From Schaalia odontolytica (GTDB lineage: Bacteria > Actinomycetota > Actinomycetes > Actinomycetales > Actinomycetaceae): a stretch of DNA of 64,000 nucleotides. Both the position numbers and the translations under genes were made by a program. This document shows, piece by piece, positions 57,197 through 64,000 of the stretch. The stretch is from positions 1,426,001 through 1,490,000 of the forward strand of contig NZ_CP102197.1 of the NCBI RefSeq assembly GCF_024584435.1. Reading direction: 5' to 3'. The notes beneath the pieces are model-generated. The model searched no databases, was not told where the DNA came from, and saw nothing but the letters and a program-made list of their open reading frames with translations. How positions within the stretch are numbered: position 1 is the stretch's first letter; each line of letters opens with the position of its first letter.

Positions 57197-57622
57197 AGCG
57201 TTGAGATCGAACTCGCCGTCGGGGTGCTCTCATTCCCATGAGTTCTAGGACGGCATTCGGGGCCGGAGCGATCCTTCTCGGGGCGCGTCGCACGATGCCG
57301 CACTCAGCTGAAAGCCACCACGAGTCCTGCGAGCCCTGGCCGCAGCCTCAACGGGCGGCTGCGCCATCTGGGAGCGGCGACGCTTCCTGGCGAGAATTCA
57401 GGCATAGCCGCTTGTCTGCACGTCGGCCCGTTAGCACTGTGCGTACGCGGACAGGCCCGCCCACGCACCTGTTGAGGGGTTAACGCGCGGTGGGTGCCGA
57501 TTGTGCTAGGGCAGCCCGCAGCGCAGAATGGGTAGGCCACTACAGCCGATTCGCGGCTCTTGCCGCCCGATGGGTCTTGCAGGTTGGGCGTCGCATCTGT
57601 TCTCTGCCGCCACGTAACGGGG

Positions 57623-57696
57623 GGGGAATTTCTACATCTTTGTGTCGACACGCCGGTACTCGCGGGGGCATGCAAGCAAGATGTAGAAAAATCCCC
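57623..57696. repeat. Long inverted repeat GGGGAATTTCTACATCTT
   Basis: GGGGAATTTCTACATCTT (from 57625) and AAGATGTAGAAAAATCCCC (57678-57696) are inverted copies about 36 bases apart with one or two mismatches. No terminator-like U-tract. Confidence 0.8.
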
Positions 57697-57784
57697 ACTG
57701 TCGCATCATGGACGGGTGCCACATTGCCCGCGGGGTATGGCGGCAGGGCACGTGGGCGCCAACGGGAGCACATCAGCGCATTCG

Positions 57785-57886
57785 CGGATAGGTTATGGTC
57801 AGACGGATAGGTTATTGGCTTGCGGATAGGTTATAAGGCTATCCGCGTGCTCATAACCTATCCACGTAGTGACAACCTATCCGTGT
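57785..57886. repeat. CGGATAGGTTAT motif array
   Basis: Three direct copies (from 57785, 57804, 57823) are followed by two inverted copies (ATAACCTATCC from 57853 and ACAACCTATCCG from 57872), spaced about 19 bp within each orientation. A short inverted half (CTATCCGCG) lies between them. Confidence 0.88.
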
Positions 57887-57914
57887 ATGAGCCAGAACTG
57901 CCTATTTGGAAGCC

Positions 57915-58145
57915 GTTGCAAAACCTGCGAGGCCCGACCACGGCGCCGGTCGGCGGTGGCGGGAGGGCCAACACTACGCGCAAGCACTATGCCCACCCGG
58001 CTTGAGGAAGTTGCCAAACCTGCGAGGCCCGACCACGGCGCCGGTCGGCGGTGGCGGGAGGGCCAACACTACGCGCAAGCACTATGCCCACCCGGCTTGA
58101 GGAAGTTGCCAAACCTGCGAGGCCCGACCACGATGCCGGTGGGCG
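57915..58145. repeat. 95-bp tandem repeat, about 2.4 copies
   Basis: Units start GTTGC(C/A)AAACCTGCGAGG at 57915, 58010 and 58105. The first two are nearly identical over 95 bases; the third diverges after about 40. GC-rich, no open frame conserved across units. Confidence 0.92.
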
Positions 58146-58434
58146 GCAAGCTGAGCCTGACTGGGCTTCGAGACGACACACCAAACCACATCGGCCACCA
58201 CGGTGCCGCCGGTGCGGAGGGCGCCGGAGGGACCAGGAGCCCGGCCGCGGTGCCCGTGGGCGGCGGCGGGCCTGGCCGGGCTTCGAGGCGACGCTCCGGG
58301 CGAAGCTCGCGGCGCGGACGGCTCGCGGGCGGGCCGCCGCCCACGGGCACACCAAGCAGCCCGGCCCAGCAGGCGCCCGGAACAGCAGCGGCGCCACAAG
58401 CAACACGGCACCGCGCCAACGCGCCCAGGCATAC

Positions 58435-58462
58435 AAAAACCGACATCCGGATCGGATGTCGG
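58435..58462 (-). terminator. Rho-independent terminator of tRNA-Ala
   Basis: Arms CCGACATCC / GGATGTCGG with a five-base loop; reading leftward the stem is followed by TTTTTG. Seven bases beyond the tRNA 3' end. Confidence 0.9.
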
Positions 58463-58469
58463 CCTGCGG

Positions 58470-58542
58470 TGGAGCTAGGGGGATTCGAACCCCCGACCTT
58501 CTCATTGCGAACGAGACGCGCTACCAACTGCGCCATAGCCCC
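58470..58542 (-). tRNA. tRNA-Ala (anticodon CGC)
   Basis: 73 bases without CCA (the genome has CCG there). Acceptor GGGGCTA / TAGCTCC, anticodon loop TTCGCAA giving CGC, T-arm GGGGGTTCGAATCCCCC. Decodes GCG. Confidence 0.95.
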
Positions 58543-58992
58543 AAGGACTCAAGTAGTCTAGCACCCTGGCCTGCGCCCACGCAAGCCGACCACCGCCGCG
58601 TGCGCGAGTCGACGAAGCCGCAGGCGAGACGCAATTCCACGGGCCGACAGGAGCTCCGGCAACGGCCCGCGCTGGCGTGAGGTGAACCAAGAAACGGCGT
58701 GCCATACCTGAGGAGCCGCGCACACAGTCGCCGCGCAGAGCGCCGGGAAACGCACCAGCACGCCACCGCCGCCACGCAGGCCACCGGGGAACGCGACGGC
58801 ACGCCAACACCGTCGCATATGCGCCACCGCCGCAGGCCACCGGGGAACGCACCAGCACGCCACCACCACCCCACAGACCACCGGGGAACGCGACGGCACG
58901 CCTCCCCCCGCGCATGCGACCCCACCACCGCGCATGCGACCGCGCCGCGGGCCCTCAGGTCCGCGGCGCGGCATCACAACAACGTTCGCTTC
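58543..58992. other. Gene-free region with GC-rich repeats
   Basis: No supported gene in 450 bp between tRNA-Ala and the membrane-protein stop. It contains four copies of a 24-bp GC-rich motif (58741-58902). The tRNA promoter should lie just above 58545. Confidence 0.6.
58741..58902. repeat. Alternating 24-bp repeat, four copies
   Basis: CACCGGGGAACGC-ACCAG-CACGCC and CACCGGGGAACGC-GACGG-CACGCC alternate (58741, 58782, 58838, 58879), i.e. a 97-bp higher-order unit duplicated once. The first copy is slightly degenerate. Confidence 0.85.
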
Positions 58993-59976
58993 CTATTGGG
59001 CGCGCCTCGCGTCCAGGACGGCATCCAGGTCGAGGGCGACCACCTGGTCGGCGACGACCTCGGCGGTGGAACGAGCTCCGGCCTGGGCGGTGGCAGCGAT
59101 CGGGCGGGCCGGAACCGCTGCGGCGATGCGAGGAATGCCTCGCAGGTCGGTGTCGGCGTGGACGATGCGCCCACGGATGCGCTCACGCGACGCGTAGGTG
59201 GGAGCGGGAACAGGGGCAACCGTCCAGGCGCGGGCCGGGGTGTCGGCGACCTCCACCACCTCGGGAACATCAACGCTAAAGACCAGGGAGGTCGATCCCG
59301 TCGAAGGCTCGGCGGCGTCGCCGTTGCGCTCACCCTCCGAAGCGGATGCGCCGTCCCGGCCGCCGACGCCAACGCGGGAGCCCTCGGAGTCGGCCGACGC
59401 GCGAGGGGTGGTGCGGCCGCGCACGTCGCCACGCAGCTTCGTGAGGAGTTCAAGCTCGCGTTCGGACGCGCGCTGGGAGCGGACGGCGGCTACGCGCGAG
59501 GCCCCCAGGGAGGCCACGAGAGCGACCACGGGAACGAGGATCCAGGCGACGGGCAGCGACGCCACCGCGATGACGATGCCGAGGACGAGGGTCGCGAGGG
59601 CACAGACACCGGCGACAACCATGCGGCGTCGGCCAGCCGCGCTTTCGGCCGCCAGGCGCGCCGCGCGGCGGGCACGGAGCTTGGCGATATCGCGGACCGC
59701 CTGGTTATTGCGACGGTCGATGACGGGCCGAATACGCCCCCTGGTCGTCTGATGCATGCTCTCTCCGCTCGTCACTGCGCGCCTGGCCAGGAGCGTTCCG
59801 CTGGCCTGGTCGCACGTGTCTAATTCTGGCTCATTCGTGTCAATGATGCGCAGCCTCGGCGAAAAACGGTCGATCTCTCGGGACTGGGCGATGGCCGAGC
59901 GACGCGCGACCAGCGACGGCACAGTCGCCAGGAGCGCGACGAATACCGCTGCGATAACGAGTCCACCAATCTCCAC
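58993..59976 (-). CDS. Conserved membrane protein, candidate GlpR (receptor of the MoeA-like Glp)
   Basis: 327 residues. An N-terminal membrane helix (IGGLVIAAVFVALLATVPSL) is followed by a basic cytoplasmic stretch, a helical hairpin (RMVVAGVCALATLVLGIVIA, PVAWILVPVVALVASLGASR) and an acidic, disordered C-terminal half. It is separated from moeA by one acetyltransferase gene. The equivalent actinobacterial locus (galU, moeA, rimJ-like, membrane protein) contains Glp and its receptor GlpR in Corynebacterium, where they link to FtsZ. Assignment is by position and topology only. Confidence 0.65.
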   Translation of the reverse strand: MEIGGLVIAAVFVALLATVPSLVARRSAIAQSREIDRFSPRLRIIDTNEPELDTCDQASGTLLARRAVTSGESMHQTTRGRIRPVIDRRNNQAVRDIAKLRARRAARLAAESAAGRRRMVVAGVCALATLVLGIVIAVASLPVAWILVPVVALVASLGASRVAAVRSQRASERELELLTKLRGDVRGRTTPRASADSEGSRVGVGGRDGASASEGERNGDAAEPSTGSTSLVFSVDVPEVVEVADTPARAWTVAPVPAPTYASRERIRGRIVHADTDLRGIPRIAAAVPARPIAATAQAGARSTAEVVADQVVALDLDAVLDARRAQ

Positions 59977-60121
59977 CCCTTCAACGTACGGGTCTTTCCC
60001 GCCTTCACCCCCGCGCGCTGCACGCGTGTCGAGTTCTTGGGCCTCTTGGTCGGCTCACCATCGTTAACAGTTGTCACATTCGCAACACGCGCCTCGCGAG
60101 CATCGCCACGCACGCCGCGAC

Positions 60122-60820
60122 CTAGTCGATGGCCGAGCTACCCCACCGTCGCCGCACCAGGCCCCCCTCGGGCAAAGACTCGGCATCGATGAAGAAGGCA
60201 AGGTGATCGGCCCACGCTCCACCGATGTGCATGAAGCGCGGGCGCAACCCCTCCTCGACGAGGCCGAGGCCACGACACACGCCCAGCGAGCGCTCGTTCT
60301 CGGGGCGCACGCACACCTCGACGCGATGCAGGCCGAGTTCGCCCACGACGAGGTCAAGGATGAGGGCGGCGGCCAGCGAGCCGAGGCCTCGCCCCGCCCA
60401 CTCGCTGAGGACCCAGTAGCCGAGCATGCCCGTGGACATTGCCCCCCAGTGAACGTTCGAGATCGAGAACTGCCCGACGTACGCACCGTCAACCTGAACG
60501 CCGAAAATCAGCCCGGTGCCCTCCCGGTGGTCGATATCGGCGCGGCGCACGTACTGGGCGAAGGTCGGCACGTGCTCGAGGCTATCGGGAGGCAGGGTCG
60601 CCTCCCAGCGGCGCAGCCAGTGGCCGTCGGCGCGACGCACCGCATCGAGCGCGCGATGTTCCTCCCCCTGGACGGGGCGGATCACAAGCTCGCGCGGCAC
60701 GGGATTGGCCGCCGAGCCCGAGCGCAGAAACCCTCGACCCACGGGGTCGCTCACCCTCAGGGTGAGCATGTCGATGTCACGACCCCACACGCGGCTACGC
60801 CGAGAGAACAGGCGCCTCAT
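60122..60820 (-). CDS. GNAT acetyltransferase, RimJ-like
   Basis: 232 residues from ATG 60820, overlapping the moeA stop (ATGA). GNAT landmarks: VGQFSISNVHWG strand, the acetyl-CoA loop GYWVLSEWAGRGLGSLAAAL (Q/RxxGxG/A type), and LGLHRVEVCVRPENERSLGV with the asparagine of the RimJ/RimL family. Predicted N-terminal or ribosomal-protein acetyltransferase. Conserved with moeA and galU in Actinobacteria. Confidence 0.88.
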   Translation of the reverse strand: MRRLFSRRSRVWGRDIDMLTLRVSDPVGRGFLRSGSAANPVPRELVIRPVQGEEHRALDAVRRADGHWLRRWEATLPPDSLEHVPTFAQYVRRADIDHREGTGLIFGVQVDGAYVGQFSISNVHWGAMSTGMLGYWVLSEWAGRGLGSLAAALILDLVVGELGLHRVEVCVRPENERSLGVCRGLGLVEEGLRPRFMHIGGAWADHLAFFIDAESLPEGGLVRRRWGSSAID

Positions 60821-62043
60821 TCGAGGACCAGGCACTGGAGGAGATCTCCGGCCCGAACGGTGGTCACGTCCTCGGGAACGACGGCCAGCGCGTTGGAGTC
60901 CGCGAGCGCCGACAGCAGAAGGGACGCGGGTGTTCCCATGACTGCCGCGCTGTACCCCGAACGAGGAGTCCCGGTGAGGCGCACGCGCACGAACTCGCGA
61001 CGACCTCGCGGGGAGTACCACGAGCGATCAACGGCCGCGCGCACCACGGGACGGTTGACGCCGGTCCATCCCTGCATGTGGCGCAGGGCGGGGCGCACGA
61101 AGACCTCGAAACAGACCTGGGCGGACACGGGGTCGCCCGGGAGGCACACGATGGGAGTGCCCGCGCGCCCGTCCTGCCCGCCGACGGTTCCCACGCCCAT
61201 GATGTGTCCGGGCCACGCGGCGACGTTGTCGAAGCGGACGGTGCCCAGGGCACCCAGCACCTCGCGGACGGTGTCTCCGCTGCCGTAGGAGATTCCCCCC
61301 GTCGTCAGGACGAGGTCGGCTCGCACCAGCTGGTCCTCGATGGTTTCGCGCAGGCGCGCACGCTCGTCGGGGACCGCCGCGACCCGGAAGGTCTGCGCCC
61401 CGGCGTCGGCAACCGCCGTCGCGAGGGCGTGTCCGTTTGCGTCGAAGACGGTACCGGGGCGCGCCTCGCCACCCGGTTCGACGATCTCATCCCCGATGGA
61501 GATGATGACGACCCGCGGGCGCGGGTGCACCAGGACGCGATCACGGCCCACGCCGGCCAGGAGGGCCATCTGGCGGGCACCAATGCGGGTCCCGGAGCGC
61601 AGCACGGTGTCCCCCTGGGCGACGTCCTCCGCGCGACGGCGAATGTTCTCCCCGCCCGCGGGGCTTGTGCGCAGCGCGACCTGAGCGACGCCGTGGTCCG
61701 TGAACTCCAGGGAGACCACGGCCTCGGCGCCGGTGGGAAGGGGCGCGCCCGACGCGATGCGGATTGCCGTTCCGGGGACCAAGGCGGCGGGATCGACGGC
61801 TCCCGCGCGAATCTCCTCCGTCACGGGAAGCGTCACCGGCTTCTCCAGGCTGGCCCCCTCGCAGTCCCGGATGCGCACGGCGTACCCGTCGCATGCCGCC
61901 AGGTCGACGACGGGGAGGTTGAAGGGGGCCTGCACGTCCTCTGCGAGCACGCAGCTCACCGCATCCGCGAGCTTGACGTCAAGGGGCGGGAGGGCATCGG
62001 CGCACGCCATGCAATCCTGGTAGAAGTCGGCAACGCTACGCAT
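60817..62043 (-). CDS. moeA: MoeA-family protein (molybdopterin molybdotransferase or Glp)
   Basis: 408 residues. Domains as in MoeA/gephyrin E: an N-terminal part with PFNLPVVDLAACDGYAVR, a beta-barrel, the MogA-like domain (VVIISIGDEIVEPGGEARPG, TTGGISYGSGDTVREVLGAL, LPGDPVSAQVCFEVFVRPAL) and a C-terminal beta domain. No other molybdenum-cofactor gene is in the window. In Corynebacterium the paralogue at this syntenic place (Glp) acts in cell division with FtsZ, so that role is possible. Four bases separate it from galU. Confidence 0.88.
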   Translation of the reverse strand: MRSVADFYQDCMACADALPPLDVKLADAVSCVLAEDVQAPFNLPVVDLAACDGYAVRIRDCEGASLEKPVTLPVTEEIRAGAVDPAALVPGTAIRIASGAPLPTGAEAVVSLEFTDHGVAQVALRTSPAGGENIRRRAEDVAQGDTVLRSGTRIGARQMALLAGVGRDRVLVHPRPRVVIISIGDEIVEPGGEARPGTVFDANGHALATAVADAGAQTFRVAAVPDERARLRETIEDQLVRADLVLTTGGISYGSGDTVREVLGALGTVRFDNVAAWPGHIMGVGTVGGQDGRAGTPIVCLPGDPVSAQVCFEVFVRPALRHMQGWTGVNRPVVRAAVDRSWYSPRGRREFVRVRLTGTPRSGYSAAVMGTPASLLLSALADSNALAVVPEDVTTVRAGDLLQCLVLE

Positions 62044-62047
62044 GTGT

Positions 62048-62971
62048 TCAGTCCTCTAGCTTGGAGCGCAGGAACTCCCTGAGTTCCGCTCCAAGCGCCG
62101 GATCCTCAAGGGCGAGCGTAACGTTGGCCTCGAGGTAGCCGAGTTTGTCCCCGGTATCGAAGCGACGCTCGTCAATGACTACACCGTACAACCCCCCGCC
62201 CGCTTCTTCGGGGAGGTCAATCATGCGCGCGTACCCGTCTGTGAGCTGATACTCACCTCCGGCGCCCGGTTCGATGTTTTCGAGGGCGGTAAACACCGCC
62301 GGATCGAGGAGGTAGCGGCCCACGACCGCGTACTCGGACTTGACCTCGTTGAGCGGGGGCTTCTCGGTGACGTCCGTGATGCGCATGAGCTGCCCCTCCT
62401 CGAGGTCGACTCCCTCGGGGACGGGCAGCGGCTCGACCGCGGTGGAGGCATAGGCCGTCGCCTGCTCGGGGGTAACCTTGAGGAGGGCCACCACGGTTCC
62501 GCCCAGCGCGCCGCGCACCTGGATCATCTTGCGCAGCAGCTGCGACCCCGGCTCCATGAGGTCGTCGGGAAGCAGGACGGCGCACGGGGCGTCACCGACG
62601 TGGGACTTAGCCTGCAGGATTGCGTGCCCCAGGCCCAGGGGATGGCCCTGGCGGACGGAGTGGACACGGGCGTACTTCTTGTACTCGTTGACGTACTCGA
62701 GAGCCTTCTCTTTGCCCGCCTTCTCGAGGTCCGCCTCGAGGCCCGGTTCGGCATCGAAGTAGTCCTCGATGGACTGCTTGCCCGCGCGGGTGACGAAGAG
62801 GATGTCCTCGATTCCGGCGTCCGTTGCTTCGCGCACGATGTACTCGATCGAGGGACGATCAACGACGGGTAGCATTTCCTTGGGCACCGACTTGGTGATC
62901 GGCAGGAAGCGGGTTCCGCGACCGGCAGAGGGAACAACGGCGTGCACTACTGGCTGCTTTTTCTTTGACAT
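62048..62971 (-). CDS. galU: UTP--glucose-1-phosphate uridylyltransferase
   Basis: 307 residues from ATG 62971. Makes UDP-glucose for wall and capsule polysaccharides. The signature VVPSAGRGTRFLPITKSVPK, followed by EMLPVVDRPSIEYIV, is near-canonical; LPDDLMEPGS, ITDVTEKP and VVGRYLLDP complete the active site. First gene of the leftward galU-moeA-acetyltransferase unit; divergent from the cyclo-ligase gene with only 40 bp between. Confidence 0.96.
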   Translation of the reverse strand: MSKKKQPVVHAVVPSAGRGTRFLPITKSVPKEMLPVVDRPSIEYIVREATDAGIEDILFVTRAGKQSIEDYFDAEPGLEADLEKAGKEKALEYVNEYKKYARVHSVRQGHPLGLGHAILQAKSHVGDAPCAVLLPDDLMEPGSQLLRKMIQVRGALGGTVVALLKVTPEQATAYASTAVEPLPVPEGVDLEEGQLMRITDVTEKPPLNEVKSEYAVVGRYLLDPAVFTALENIEPGAGGEYQLTDGYARMIDLPEEAGGGLYGVVIDERRFDTGDKLGYLEANVTLALEDPALGAELREFLRSKLED

Positions 62972-63011
62972 ACTGCACAGCGTAGCGAATAAACGACCCG
63001 AAAGGGAGACG

Positions 63012-63644
63012 ATGACCACAAAAACAGCCCTTCGGGCCGAGGCTCGACGCAGGCGGCGAGGAAGGCGCCGCGACGCCGATTCACGCCCTTTTGAGGCCTC
63101 TGGCTCCGCGCCGATTCCGGTTCGAGACCTCGCCGAGGCTCGGGGAATCGCGGGCCGGGTGCTCGCCTTCGCCTCATCGCTGGGCGGGACCACCCTACCG
63201 GCCCTGTTCGTCTCCACCCCGTTGGAGCCAGACCTGTCGCTCACGCTCCCCCTTTTTCCACGGGCGCTCCTGCCCGTTCTCGTCAGCGAGGCCGGAGGCG
63301 AGCTTGCCGAACCCAGCTGGGGCATCTGGGAGGGCGGCCCGCTCGCGCACCCACCGGGCAAGCCCGCCCAACCCACCACGACGCCCCTGCCCGTTCGGGC
63401 CATCGGGGAGGCGGATCTCATCGTCGTTCCCGCACTCGCGGTGTCCCTCGACGGGACGCGGCTGGGCCAGGGCGGGGGCTGGTATGACCGCACGCTCCCC
63501 CACCGGGCGCCGTTAGCCCCGGTGGCCGCCGTGGTCTTCGACGAGGAGGTCCTCGCCCCCGGGTCGATTCCCCGGGAGGAACACGACGTGCGCGTCGACG
63601 CAATCATCACGCCGACACGCGTCATCGACATCACACGCTCGTAG
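63012..63644 (+). CDS. 5-formyltetrahydrofolate cyclo-ligase
   Basis: 210 residues. Converts 5-formyl-THF to 5,10-methenyl-THF using ATP. A basic N-terminus (RAEARRRRRGRRR) is followed by LSLTLPLFPRALLPVLV, DLIVVPALAVSLDGTRLGQG and GGGWYDRTL, the family nucleotide/folate-binding motif. The N-terminus is slightly shorter than in some homologues. AAAGGGAGA precedes the ATG. Divergent from galU, an arrangement conserved in Actinobacteria. Confidence 0.9.
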   Translation: MTTKTALRAEARRRRRGRRRDADSRPFEASGSAPIPVRDLAEARGIAGRVLAFASSLGGTTLPALFVSTPLEPDLSLTLPLFPRALLPVLVSEAGGELAEPSWGIWEGGPLAHPPGKPAQPTTTPLPVRAIGEADLIVVPALAVSLDGTRLGQGGGWYDRTLPHRAPLAPVAAVVFDEEVLAPGSIPREEHDVRVDAIITPTRVIDITRS

Positions 63645-63948
63645 GGGGCGAGAGAAGGGACGGCGCAAGCGGCGACGCGGCCGCCTAGCACGCCATGCCC
63701 ACTTTTGTCGCCGACATCTCATCGTGAGGTTTTCCGCCCAACAGCGCGGATTTCTGACCACATTATAAGGAACTGCGACGAACATTACCCTCGTCCCTCT
63801 GTATTCGCGCCGCAAGTCCCCCTACTGTTTCTCACGGTACCCGAGCGCCCATCAGGCGCGCGTTCCTCGGCGGCTCCAGGCCGCCACGCCGAGTCCACTC
63901 GGCGCTCAGACTTGTCGGCTCGCGCCGACCACTCACACAGGAGAACCC
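63645..63948. other. mscL upstream region
   Basis: 304 bp without a gene. A GC-rich hairpin-forming stretch (CTCGGCGG ... CCGCC..GCCGAG, near 63868-63893) lies about 55 bp before mscL; its function is not evident. Confidence 0.5.
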
Positions 63949-64000
63949 ATGATCCAGGGATTCAAGGACTTCATCTCTCGCGGTAACGTCGTCGAGCTGG
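63949..64000 (+). CDS. mscL: Large-conductance mechanosensitive channel MscL, 5' end only
   Basis: 17 codons are visible: MIQGFKDFISRGNVVEL, the canonical amphipathic N-terminus of MscL, with CACAGGAGAACCC before the ATG. The gene continues beyond the right edge. MscL releases solutes on hypo-osmotic shock. Confidence 0.88.
   Translation, partial: MIQGFKDFISRGNVVEL

Larger units (their letters stand above)
57197..58434. other. Repeat-rich gene-free region
   Basis: No gene with credible features in about 1.2 kb between the DUF262 pseudogene and the tRNA-Ala terminator. It holds an inverted repeat (57623-57696), a GGATAGGTTAT array (57785-57886), a 95-bp tandem repeat (57915-58145) and degenerate GC-rich sequence after it. 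Confidence 0.65.

Noticed and set aside
57785..58145. CRISPR array
   Set aside because: Repeats occur in both orientations or as long 95-bp tandem units, spacers are not unique sequences of constant length, and no cas genes are present.

Overview
The window is high-GC chromosomal DNA of an actinobacterium, most likely a member of Actinomycetaceae (Schaalia/Actinomyces-like). This is an inference from the RpoB/RpoC sequences, a TTG start on rpoB, the SigK-RskA-DipZ cluster and the gene order 5-formyltetrahydrofolate cyclo-ligase / galU / moeA / acetyltransferase / membrane protein, as in other Actinobacteria. The species cannot be fixed from the sequence alone.

Layout. (1) 1-12.36 kb, backbone: a membrane-anchored glycoside hydrolase family 3 protein with permuted domain order (3' end outside the window), a DUF559/AbiEi-like gene bracketed by two copies of a 141-bp repeat, then rpoC and rpoB read leftward from a consensus promoter. 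(2) 12.363-41.310 kb: a 28.9-kb integrative conjugative element (ICE) in the 3' end of a CAT-anticodon tRNA gene, with a 42-bp direct repeat at both ends. Its left arm holds a tyrosine integrase, a ParA/ParB-like pair with five scattered clusters of a TGCCAGCA-type repeat, an HTH/ImmA protein, a glutaredoxin-like protein, a VirB1-like wall hydrolase, a serine resolvase and an AbiEii-type nucleotidyltransferase. The middle holds MobC, the relaxase and a leftward type IV secretion operon: VirB2-like, VirB6/TrbL-like, SCO6880 family, VirB4-like (frameshifted) and VirD4-like. The right arm holds two genes of probable replication function, an excisionase-like gene and a divergent, apparently leaderless repressor gene whose reading frame runs into the attachment site. 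(3) 41.27-44.06 kb, backbone: the target tRNA, poxB and a membrane protein. (4) 44.06-55.0 kb: a block between two 281-bp copies of the end of a fructosamine-kinase-family gene. It contains a broken nucleosidase gene, a low-molecular-weight phosphatase, a dipZ-sigK-rskA operon with a divergent Met-rich lipoprotein gene, a sirtuin, and an AT-richer, frameshifted two-gene module (adenine methyltransferase plus GHKL ATPase) that looks like a decayed defence system. (5) 55.0-64.0 kb: a broken DUF262-RAMA gene, a repeat-rich intergenic region, tRNA-Ala, a putative Glp/GlpR division module with galU, a 5-formyltetrahydrofolate cyclo-ligase and the start of mscL.

How the parts fit. The ICE looks complete in gene content, but its VirB4-like ATPase has a one-base deletion, so self-transfer may be impaired unless this is a sequencing error. 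Several accessory genes carry single-base indels in homopolymer runs while the large housekeeping genes are intact. The most unusual signals are: a repressor reading frame whose C-terminus changes between the integrated and excised ICE; the repeats around and inside parB; paired perfect inverted repeats inside the putative replication gene; twin divergent SigK-type promoters; and several backbone intergenic regions, each with its own short motif repeated in both orientations.
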